DNA of 64,000 bases from CAZKWG01 sp964615375. Its GTDB lineage: Bacteria > Myxococcota_A > UBA796 > CAZKWG01. The notes beneath the pieces were generated by a model. It worked only from the letters and a program-made list of their open reading frames with translations, ran no database searches and was not told where the DNA came from. A program made the translations under genes and the position numbers. This document shows positions 57,614-64,000 of the stretch, piece after piece. Numbering within the stretch: position 1 is the first letter of the stretch; each line of letters opens with the position of its first letter. The stretch spans positions 1-64,000 of the forward strand of contig CAZTOW010000048.1 in assembly GCA_964615375.1 (NCBI GenBank), in the 5' to 3' direction.

Positions 57614-58938
57614 GCGGCGCTCCCGGAGAGCGTGTTCAGCGCCAGCGCCCAGATCAGCACGGCCGCCGGGCCGTAGAGCCAGGCCCCGCGCTCGCGCTGG
57701 TGGCGGGCGGCGAGCGCGGCGATGGCCCCGCCCAGAGCGGTGACCAGCTCCAGCGTGGCGAGCGTGGGCAGGGCGACGCCGGCCCCGTGCCGGATGCCCA
57801 GCGCCAGAGCCGTGGGCAGCAGCGCCCCCTGGGCGTAGAGGAAGGCGCAGACGGCGCGCGCCCGGCTCACCCGCCGCGGGTCCACGCCCAGCGCGAGATC
57901 CAGCCAGGGTGGATCTCCCGAGGCCAGGCGCACGGGCAGCGCCGCGATCAGCAGCCCCGCCCCGGCCCCCACCGCCAGGGCCCGCCCGGCCGCGTCCTCG
58001 GAGCCGGTCCAGCCCGCCAGCGCGCCCACCGCCCCCAGCATCCAGGCCCCGGTGGCCCAGGGGCGAAGGCTCCGCCAGCCCTGACGCAGGGCGCGGAGCA
58101 GCTCGGTCCGGCCGCGCGCGGTCCACTCCAGGTAGACATGGGCAGCCTCGGCCTCGGCGCTCTCCACCGCCGCCCAGGCCCCGTCGATCTCGGCCAGCAA
58201 AGCCGTGGCTCGCACGTACCAGCGCTCGGCCAGCGGTCGGGCCAGCAGCGCCCCCACCACGCCCACCGCGGGAGGGAGCGCCAGGAGCCCGAGCCCCAGG
58301 GCGTAGCCCTCCAGCGCCGCGCGCAGCCCGCCCGCGGCCAGGCCCACAGCCATCCCCCCGAGGCCCAGCACCGCGGCCGGCGCGTAGATGAGCGCCGCCT
58401 GCATGGCCGGGTTCGAGCCCCTCAGAAGGTTCAGAAGCCCGGCCAGCCCGGGGCTGAAGGCCGCCCAGACCCCGCCCAGGCTCCCGGCGAAGCCGAGCCC
58501 CAGACCGCAGACATAGGCCCCCAGCAGCAGGCCCGCCGCCCCGGCGAAGGCGAGCCCGTGCCCCGCCAGCGCCACCGGCGAGAGCAGCAGCGCGCAGAGC
58601 ACCGGCAGCCAGGCCATGTCCCGCGCCGTCTCCCAGAGCAGCGCGTCCAGCAGCTGGCGCGGCTGCACCGGGTGAGGGTCCAGCACCGCCCGATCCGGCC
58701 CGCGCACCAGCGCCCCGTAGGTGGTGATCGCCATGACCGCCACGATCAGGGCCCCCAGCCGAAACGTGATCGCCTCCACGCCCGCGGGCACCGGGCCCCG
58801 CTCCAGGAAGCCCAGCAGCACGGGCCTCGCCAGCGGCGCCGCCACGAGCGCCGCGACCAGGGGCAGCAGCAGCCCCGCGCGTCCGGAGGGCTTCCGGGCG
58901 CGGATCCGCGCGTGGACGGCGAGATAGGGGTTCGGCAT
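57610..58938 (-). CDS. Polytopic membrane protein, ABC-2-permease-like
   Basis: The 442-residue product is very hydrophobic, rich in Ala, Gly and Leu, with about 11 membrane segments (for example LVAALVAAPLARPVLLGFLE, MAWLPVLCALLLSPVALAGH). Two soluble parts occur; the middle one (about 240-285) reads AEIDGAWAAVESAEAEAAHV. The PDRAVLDPHPVQPRQLLDAL loop after helix 2 matches what is seen in ABC-2-type permeases. No ATPase is beside it. Its stop is shared with the CTG start of the desaturase gene, so the two are co-translated; transport of a lipid made or used by the desaturase is a speculation. Confidence 0.65.
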   Translation of the reverse strand: MPNPYLAVHARIRARKPSGRAGLLLPLVAALVAAPLARPVLLGFLERGPVPAGVEAITFRLGALIVAVMAITTYGALVRGPDRAVLDPHPVQPRQLLDALLWETARDMAWLPVLCALLLSPVALAGHGLAFAGAAGLLLGAYVCGLGLGFAGSLGGVWAAFSPGLAGLLNLLRGSNPAMQAALIYAPAAVLGLGGMAVGLAAGGLRAALEGYALGLGLLALPPAVGVVGALLARPLAERWYVRATALLAEIDGAWAAVESAEAEAAHVYLEWTARGRTELLRALRQGWRSLRPWATGAWMLGAVGALAGWTGSEDAAGRALAVGAGAGLLIAALPVRLASGDPPWLDLALGVDPRRVSRARAVCAFLYAQGALLPTALALGIRHGAGVALPTLATLELVTALGGAIAALAARHQRERGAWLYGPAAVLIWALALNTLSGSAA

Positions 58939-59004
58939 CCGGCTCCGAGATAACCCGCCCGGCCGGCGGGTGTGACACGGGCTACAATCGCGGCGCCCAC
59001 GGAG

Positions 59005-59799
59005 ATGCCTGTGCTCGCTCCTCTGATCTTCGCGTTCCTGCCCGGCTGCGGCGGTGGCTTCGAGATGTCGGTCGACTTCGATCCCGACAGCGCCATCGCC
59101 ATCGCCGACTACCTCGCCCCCCCGGACGTCGACTTCCAGGACGCCTTCTTCGTGGAGGCCGATCTCGACGGTCAGCCCATGCTGGGCGTGCTGGCCGCCA
59201 CCATCCCCGACGCCTGCGAGGCCTACAGCCGCTTCGTGCCCGTGGCCTACGAGAGCTACGAGTCCATGCTGGACATGGACGGCGGCGCGGATGAGGACGC
59301 CGTGTTGCAGGCCTGGCAGGACGCGCTCGCGGCGGACTTCCCGACCGGGACCACCATCGCCTTCTTCGCCCTCGGCGTCGAGGAGCGCAGCAGCGAGGCC
59401 GTCGAGCAGAGCTACACCATGGAGTGGGACATCGCCACGGCCCGGGTCAGCGACACGCAGGGCCCGCAGCCCGCCGGCACCTTCGTGGGCGACCTCTTCG
59501 TCGTCACGGAGGGCATCGACGTCTTCTGCCTCTACACCGGCTCCTGCGACGACGCCGCGAACGAGGCCAGCAACCAGGCCCTCTACAACCAGTGGTCGGT
59601 GTCCGAGGGCACGCTGGTGGTCGATCGCTTCAGCTCCGGCCGCAAGCTGGAGGGCACGGTGGACATGAGCCTGGTGAGCCGCTGGGTGGACGCCCAGTTC
59701 GGGTCGCCGGCGGTGCTGGGAGATGCCAGCGCGAGCTTCGAGGTGGGGCCGTGCGAGACCTTGGATGAGAACATCTTCCGGTATTGGAGTCTGTTGTAG
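59005..59799 (+). CDS. Lipoprotein of unknown function
   Basis: From ATG 59005 the product has 264 residues. The signal sequence MPVLAPLIFAFLPGC has lipobox LPGC (Cys15). The mature protein is acidic and beta-rich with three or four Cys residues that could pair (IPDACEAYSRF, DVFCLYTGSCDD, EVGPCETLDEN). No family is recognised. The ribosome site (GGAG) is unusually close to this ATG; an in-frame GTG at 58972 would place 11 extra residues before the signal. Divergent from the membrane-protein gene at 58938. Confidence 0.72.
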   Translation: MPVLAPLIFAFLPGCGGGFEMSVDFDPDSAIAIADYLAPPDVDFQDAFFVEADLDGQPMLGVLAATIPDACEAYSRFVPVAYESYESMLDMDGGADEDAVLQAWQDALAADFPTGTTIAFFALGVEERSSEAVEQSYTMEWDIATARVSDTQGPQPAGTFVGDLFVVTEGIDVFCLYTGSCDDAANEASNQALYNQWSVSEGTLVVDRFSSGRKLEGTVDMSLVSRWVDAQFGSPAVLGDASASFEVGPCETLDENIFRYWSLL

Positions 59800-59851
59800 G
59801 GGTGGGATTGGTGTGTGGGTCGGGCGATGGGTGATGTTCGACGAGGAGAAT

Positions 59852-59959
59852 GAACCACAGAGACTCAGAGGGCACAGAGCCTGGAGCGCGGCGGGGAGGC
59901 CGCTCGGGTCTCGACCGCTCGACGCGCTTCCCTCTGAGCGCTCTGAGTCTCTGTGGTTC
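59852..59959. repeat. Palindromic MITE/REP-like element with 19-bp inverted ends
   Basis: GAACCACAGAGACTCAGAG (59852-59870) and its exact reverse complement (59941-59959) flank 70 bp of GC-rich sequence with partial inner symmetry. The end sequence is close to the ACCACAGAGACACAGAG type of dispersed repeat that I know from many large environmental genomes. It lies between two plus-strand genes and encodes no protein. It may be a non-autonomous mobile element or a repeat recognised by a REP-associated transposase elsewhere. Confidence 0.82.
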
Positions 59960-60072
59960 CTTCTCTCGTTGGGGGTGTGAACCTGAGCGCGGTGCTGCGG
60001 ACGGCCCGGATCTGGTCACGCGCTGAATCCCCTGCAACCTGATGTAGGCTGTCCCCATCCCGGAGCCGTCCC

Positions 60073-61023
60073 ATGCCTCCCAGGCTCGCCCTCGTCTGCC
60101 TCCTCGCCGCCCCCCTGTCCTGCTCCCACCCGGACGCGACCTCGACCGCCCCCGAGGCGCCGCGCGTGCCCATCGCCTTGACCTTCGACGACCTGCCCTA
60201 CCAGACGCGGCGGGGCGGGGTCCCGCTGGAGGGTGAGGCGGCGATCTGGGCGGACACGACGGAGCGCCTGCTGGCGGCGCTTCGGGATGGCGGCGCGCCC
60301 GCGACGGTCTTCGTCAACTGCGCCAACCTGGCCGAGGACGACGCGCTCGTCGCGCGCTGGCGCACAGCGGGGCACGCGATCGGCAACCACACGGCGCACC
60401 ACACGAGCGCGGTGGCGGGGCCGCTCGAGGAGTGGATCGCCGACGTGCGCGCCTGCGACGGGCTGTGGGCGGAGGGCTCGACGGAGCCGCGCTGGTTCCG
60501 CTTCCCCTACCTCTGGCGCGGCGAGACCGTCGAGCAGCGGGACGCGATCGCCGCGGCCCTGGCCGGGGCGGGCTACCGGACCGTGCCGGTCACGGTGGAC
60601 AGCCACGACTGGGCCTATGAGTTCGCGCGGAGGCGCAACCCCGACCCGGCCTCGCGGGCAGAGCTGGTCCAGATGCTGGTGGCCAACACCGCCGACGCGG
60701 TGGACGAGGCGCGCAGGATCTCCCGGGAGAAGCTGGGGCGTGAGGCCGCGCAGGTCCTGCTGCTGCACGTCAACGCGCTCACGGCCGACGCCCTGCCCGC
60801 CATCCTCGACGGGCTGGAGCGCGACGGGCTCACCGTGGCCCCGGTCGAGCAGGTCATGGCCGACCCGCTGTATTCGCAGCCCGACGCCTGGGCGGGGAGG
60901 GGCGCGCGCTGGTGGCTGGCGCGCACAGATCCGATCACCCGACCGGACGGGACGGCCTGGTACTCGGATCGCGAGGCCAACGTGACGGCGGCGCTGGAGG
61001 CGCGCTTCGGTCCGCCGCGCTGA
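60073..61023 (+). CDS. Polysaccharide deacetylase lipoprotein (NodB-type)
   Basis: The 316-residue product has lipobox PLSC (Cys17) and a carbohydrate esterase 4/NodB domain. ALTFDDLP (35-42) is motif 1 with catalytic and zinc Asp, NHTAHH (105-110) is motif 2 with zinc His residues, and RFPYLW is motif 3. The VDSHDWAYE segment follows, and LLLHVNALTADAL is motif 5. It removes acetyl groups from N-acetylglucosamine polymers (peptidoglycan, exopolysaccharide or chitin) or related amides at the outer face of the cell. All motifs are intact. It follows the palindromic repeat by about 110 bp. Confidence 0.93.
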   Translation: MPPRLALVCLLAAPLSCSHPDATSTAPEAPRVPIALTFDDLPYQTRRGGVPLEGEAAIWADTTERLLAALRDGGAPATVFVNCANLAEDDALVARWRTAGHAIGNHTAHHTSAVAGPLEEWIADVRACDGLWAEGSTEPRWFRFPYLWRGETVEQRDAIAAALAGAGYRTVPVTVDSHDWAYEFARRRNPDPASRAELVQMLVANTADAVDEARRISREKLGREAAQVLLLHVNALTADALPAILDGLERDGLTVAPVEQVMADPLYSQPDAWAGRGARWWLARTDPITRPDGTAWYSDREANVTAALEARFGPPR

Positions 61024-61074
61024 GCATGAAATGGCGACCAGGACCCTCTTCCCTTCCCCGGGGAGGATCCCGCC

Positions 61075-62022
61075 ATGGACTTCCAGTACGCCCCCGCCCT
61101 CGCCCCGGCGCCCGAGATCGCCGCCCCCGCCCCGCTCGCCGGGCTGTGGGAGCAGGACACCTTCGGCAACGGCTTCCTGGCGGAGCAGCTGAGCGAGAGC
61201 GCGACCACGGGCTTCTGGAACCGGCATTTCCCCAGCATCTTCGGGCCGGAGCAGACGCCCGAGGTGGCCCGCCCCGGCCTGGACGCGGTGGCGCAGGCGG
61301 CGGATCGGACGGTGGCGGCGATGGAGCTGAAGGATCGCTTCCACGTCGGCGAGGGCGAGGAGGCGGGCAAGGCGAGCGTGAGCCAGGACGAGTACGACGA
61401 GATCGTGGCGCTCTACAGCGACATCCGGCGCGGCAAGACCCAGCTGAAGCTGGACACGGCCGGGCTCTCGGAGGAGGACGCCGCCGCCTTTCGTCGGGGC
61501 ACCATGGGCGACCTGGCCAGCATGATGCAGACGCCGAGCGGGCGCGCGCTGCTGGCCGAGCTGGCCCACGGGAACAACGGCCACACCACGACGCTGGGGC
61601 ACACCGCCGAGGACCCGGACAACGAGGCCTCCCTGCCCGGCCTGGACATGAACGACGTGGACGACCGCTGGAAGCTGCACAACGCGCTCCACGGCGGCGG
61701 CGGGGCGAACAGCCGCGTCAACTACACGCCGGGCAAGACCGTCCACACGGACCACGACGGCGACATCCGCTCCGACGTGACGCTCTACCACGAGCTCACC
61801 CACGCCTGGCACAACGGCAAGGGCCAGAACGCGCAGGGCAGCGTGCCCGGCGCGAACGGGACCACGGTGGGCCTCGAGGAGTTCGAGACGGTGGGCATGG
61901 GGCGCTACAAGGACCTGCCCTACACCGAGAACCGCTACCGGGCCGAGCGCGCGCGGATGGGCGAGAAGATGGCTCCCCGGGCCACCTATGGCGGGACGAA
62001 GCCCGAGGAGCACGGGCTCTGA
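61075..62022 (+). CDS. M91-type (NleD-like) zinc metallopeptidase
   Basis: The 315-residue product carries VTLYHELTHAWHNGKG (235-250), with the zinc motif HELTH at 239-243, followed by a Glu-rich segment (LEEFETVGMGRYKDLPYTEN) that supplies the third ligand. This layout is that of the M91 family, known from the type III effector NleD. The N-terminal 200 residues are Ala/Pro-rich at first and then helical. No signal peptide is present, so release would need a contractile or other injection machine, as with the effector-like protein at 55102. The ATG follows GGGGAGGATC. Substrate unknown; NleD cleaves MAP kinases. Confidence 0.87.
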   Translation: MDFQYAPALAPAPEIAAPAPLAGLWEQDTFGNGFLAEQLSESATTGFWNRHFPSIFGPEQTPEVARPGLDAVAQAADRTVAAMELKDRFHVGEGEEAGKASVSQDEYDEIVALYSDIRRGKTQLKLDTAGLSEEDAAAFRRGTMGDLASMMQTPSGRALLAELAHGNNGHTTTLGHTAEDPDNEASLPGLDMNDVDDRWKLHNALHGGGGANSRVNYTPGKTVHTDHDGDIRSDVTLYHELTHAWHNGKGQNAQGSVPGANGTTVGLEEFETVGMGRYKDLPYTENRYRAERARMGEKMAPRATYGGTKPEEHGL

Positions 62023-62031
62023 ACCATCGGT

Positions 62032-63549
62032 CTACTCGCAGGCCAGCGCGCTGCAGATGAGGTCCACGTCCAGCCCGAGGTCGGCGTAGGCCGAGCCCAG
62101 GTTCAGGTAAATGTCCTCGGGCAGGTTGGCCTCGGAGGCCTGGCCGAAGTCGCAGGCGCTGGCCTGGAAGGCCGCGTCCGAGGTGGCGTTGTCGTCGATG
62201 TACACGCCGCCGCCCTCGTCGGCCTCTCCCGAGAAGAACCCGGCCTCGACCTCGGAGGATCCCGCGCAGGTGGCCTCGGCCCCGCCGTAGAGGGCGAGCC
62301 CGGCGCCCCAGTAGGCCACGTTGGCCGACAGCGTCGTGTCCTGGAGCAGGACACGGGTGTCGGAGCGATCGGTCGAGAGGAAGACGCCCCCACCGCCCAG
62401 CTCCGCGCCGTTGCCGTAGATCTCGCTGCCGCTCAGGGTCACGGTGCTGTCCAAGACCCCGAGCCCGCCTCCGTACCCGGCCGTGTTGCGCCAGAAGACG
62501 GAGTCCGAGATGTCCGCGGTGCAACGCTCGGCGTAGATCGCGCCGCCGATGTCCCCGTAGTTGTAGGTGAAGTAGGTGTCGCGCACCGTCAGGTCATATC
62601 CAACACAGGCGATGCCCCCGCCCGCCTGGTACCCCATGCTGCTCTCGACATGTCCATTCCCATTGTATACAGACATGCTCTCGATGTGCAGCGTGCCCTC
62701 GCCGCGGGCCTCAATGACGGATCGGCGGTTCCCGCTGTCCAGGACCGTGTCGAATCGGCTCGCGCCGGTGAGGGTGACAGAGCCCTGGACGACGAGGCTC
62801 ACGTACCACACGCCCTCACAGATGTACCAGCTCCCGTCCGTGACCGTGATCTCCACTGGGGAGATGGAGTCGCCCGCGGCGAAGGCCTCCGTCATGTCCG
62901 CGGCGCTCCCGTCCGCGTAGCGCACATAGGCGCCGCTGGTCCCCTCTGTGTTGGGATCGCAGTCTTCATCGTCCGGTCCACACAGCTCCTCGGCGCCGGG
63001 CCAGGCCAGCGGGTTGGCGTCGTCGCAGTCGCCCCCCGCGGCCACCCAGCCCTCGGCGACGCGGCAGCCCGGCCCCGCCTCGATGTCCTCGCCGTAGCCG
63101 TCGCCGTCGGCGTCGGGCCAGCTCTCCAGCTCGTCCTGCGGTCCCTCGTCCTCCAGCCCGTCGCAGTCGTTGTCGAGGCCGTCGCAGACCTCCTCCACCT
63201 CCGGGTGGATCTGCGCGTCGTCGTCGTCGCAGTCGCCGCCCACCGCGATGTAGCTCTCGATCGCGGCACAGCTCGCGAGCTCCTCGCCCTCCGCGCCGTA
63301 GCCGTCGCCGTCGGCGTCGGGCCAGCCCACGACGCCGTCCACCGGGTCCTCGTCCACCTCCCCGTCGCAGTCGTTGTCCAGCCCGTCGCAGACCTCGTCA
63401 GCCTCGGGGTGGATGGCGGTGCTGCCGTCCTCGCAGTCCTCGGGCGCGGACCAGCCGTCGCCGTCGCCATCTCGGCCATCGTCTCCGGGCTTGCTGGAGG
63501 TGGCGCAGGACAGGAGCAGAGCACAGAGGGGCAAGGTCGGGCGCGGCAT
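62032..63549 (-). CDS. Lipoprotein with MopE-type metal-binding repeats and beta-helix domain
   Basis: From ATG 63549 the product has 505 residues, with lipobox LLSC (Cys15). Residues 25-200 contain three MopE-like units, each with DADGDGYG, then GGDCDDDDA or GGDCDDANP, then EVCDGLDNDCDG-type blocks. They are rich in Cys and Asp and are predicted to bind copper or calcium. The C-terminal 280 residues are right-handed beta-helix-like (SVFWRNTAGYGGGLGVLDST, EIYGNGAELGGGGVFLSTDR). GGAGG lies before the start. Likely an outer-surface lipoprotein. It is convergent with the M91-type gene (9 bp between stops). Confidence 0.87.
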   Translation of the reverse strand: MPRPTLPLCALLLSCATSSKPGDDGRDGDGDGWSAPEDCEDGSTAIHPEADEVCDGLDNDCDGEVDEDPVDGVVGWPDADGDGYGAEGEELASCAAIESYIAVGGDCDDDDAQIHPEVEEVCDGLDNDCDGLEDEGPQDELESWPDADGDGYGEDIEAGPGCRVAEGWVAAGGDCDDANPLAWPGAEELCGPDDEDCDPNTEGTSGAYVRYADGSAADMTEAFAAGDSISPVEITVTDGSWYICEGVWYVSLVVQGSVTLTGASRFDTVLDSGNRRSVIEARGEGTLHIESMSVYNGNGHVESSMGYQAGGGIACVGYDLTVRDTYFTYNYGDIGGAIYAERCTADISDSVFWRNTAGYGGGLGVLDSTVTLSGSEIYGNGAELGGGGVFLSTDRSDTRVLLQDTTLSANVAYWGAGLALYGGAEATCAGSSEVEAGFFSGEADEGGGVYIDDNATSDAAFQASACDFGQASEANLPEDIYLNLGSAYADLGLDVDLICSALACE

Positions 63550-63680
63550 CGGGCCTCCTCTCCCGAGCGTGCGCGACCTGGGCGCCATGGTCAAGCCCTG
63601 AGGCGAATCGCGTCACAGAGCTGTGTCAGCCGGCCGCGCGATCGCGGGGCCGCGATAACGGCTTCAGGTGGAGGTGCCCC

Positions 63681-64000
63681 TTGTCCAGCCTGTACGCCTG
63701 TGAGGTCGAGAGGATCCGCGGCCCGCGGCTCACGCTCCGCGTGAAGATCGACCACCCGGACGAGCGCGCCTTCGGCACCAGCCTGGCCTTCGTGCGCGAC
63801 CTGATGTCCCGCTTCCTGAGCCGGCTGGGCGCCGCGCCGGAGGATCTGGTCGCGGTAGAGCTGACCGGGCCCGTCGGCTGCAAGGTCGTGGACCGCGGCA
63901 CCGGATGGATGCGGGTCGCCCGCGTCCGAGGCCACCGACCCACCCTGCGCTACCACGTCCTGTTCTCGGACGAGGCCCGACTGGCGGGCGTCACGCAGGG
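63681..64000 (+). CDS. Partial gene with TTG start, product unknown
   Basis: The frame begins with TTG 63681, preceded by GGAGG at about -9, and stays open to the end of the window. The 106 residues seen start MSSLYACEVERIRGPRLTLR and go on with VKIDHPDERAFGTSLAFVRD and a strand/helix pattern (LVAVELTGPVGCKVVDRGTG). No family is recognised; it is probably a cytoplasmic alpha/beta protein. The codon bias is that of a real gene. The C-terminus lies outside the window. Confidence 0.6.
   Translation, partial: MSSLYACEVERIRGPRLTLRVKIDHPDERAFGTSLAFVRDLMSRFLSRLGAAPEDLVAVELTGPVGCKVVDRGTGWMRVARVRGHRPTLRYHVLFSDEARLAGVTQ

Overview
The window is GC-rich, densely coding chromosomal DNA from a Myxococcota-like bacterium. 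This placement is inferred from gene content. It has a Hanks-type Ser/Thr kinase, a textbook sigma-54 promoter, many short lipoproteins, surface proteins ending in a Cys/hydrophobic/Arg tail like MYXO-CTERM, MopE-type Cys-Asp metal-binding repeats, low-complexity ETG linkers and a Tad pilus locus. I see no rRNA, tRNA, CRISPR array, transposase or prophage. The genus cannot be fixed from this sequence alone.

Layout. 0-2.1 kb: a small basic protein, a 38-residue lipoprotein with its own terminator, and the kinase. 2.2-7.5 kb (minus): FAD-linked oxidase, ECF sigma factor, membrane anti-sigma candidate, acyltransferase and SDR-fold protein, closely packed. 7.5-10.7 kb: MscS channel, universal stress protein, and a REC/GGDEF protein whose signature residues are lost. 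10.7-14.4 kb (minus): aspS followed by two surface proteins. 14.5-16.2 kb (minus): a compact, visibly AT-richer three-gene cassette (unknown, DUF5678-like, retropepsin-like). 16.2-18.9 kb (minus): a periplasmic thiol operon (VKOR-DsbA fusion, OmpA-like protein, TlpA-like lipoprotein) with a recognisable promoter. 18.9-30 kb: metallophosphatase, FAD reductase, MCE protein, ABC-2 permease, hydrolase, TPR and LolB-like lipoproteins, recJ and lgt. 30-33.9 kb (minus): an outer-membrane protein and two paralogous propeller-like lipoproteins, apparently transcribed from the sigma-54 promoter.

34-43.9 kb: a TrmN6-like methyltransferase, a sarcosine-oxidase-like flavoprotein, HU, then Tad genes (cpaB, cpaE, cpaF, tadB, tadC, tadG, two tadE), chained by overlapping stop/start codons. 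Pilin, prepilin peptidase and secretin are absent here. 44-47.3 kb: GTP-dependent PEP carboxykinase, beta-carbonic anhydrase and uppP. 47.3-47.9 kb: two arrays of the same hexanucleotides in opposite orientation, flanked by a G-rich purine tract and a C-rich tract, filling the divergent interval between uppP and the next gene. 48-51.8 kb: a four-repeat secreted protein, an amidoligase-family enzyme, a beta-helix protein with a sorting tail, and a GGQ-domain release-factor-like protein. 51.8-58.9 kb: Uma2 nuclease-fold protein, a histone-deacetylase-fold protein coupled to an ABC ATPase, an effector-like two-gene unit, and a desaturase coupled to a membrane protein. 59-64 kb: a lipoprotein, a palindromic dispersed-repeat element, a polysaccharide deacetylase, an M91-type metallopeptidase, a MopE-type lipoprotein and a gene cut by the window end.

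The recurring theme is the cell envelope: about eleven lipoproteins together with lgt, a LolB-like protein, disulfide chemistry, lipid enzymes, pilus assembly and surface adhesin-like proteins. XTGA and TGATG stop/start overlaps are very common and were used to choose several starts. The best candidates for something undescribed are the 14.5-16.2 kb cassette, the 47.3-47.9 kb inverted hexamer arrays with the four-repeat protein and amidoligase beside them, and the sigma-54-driven propeller lipoproteins.
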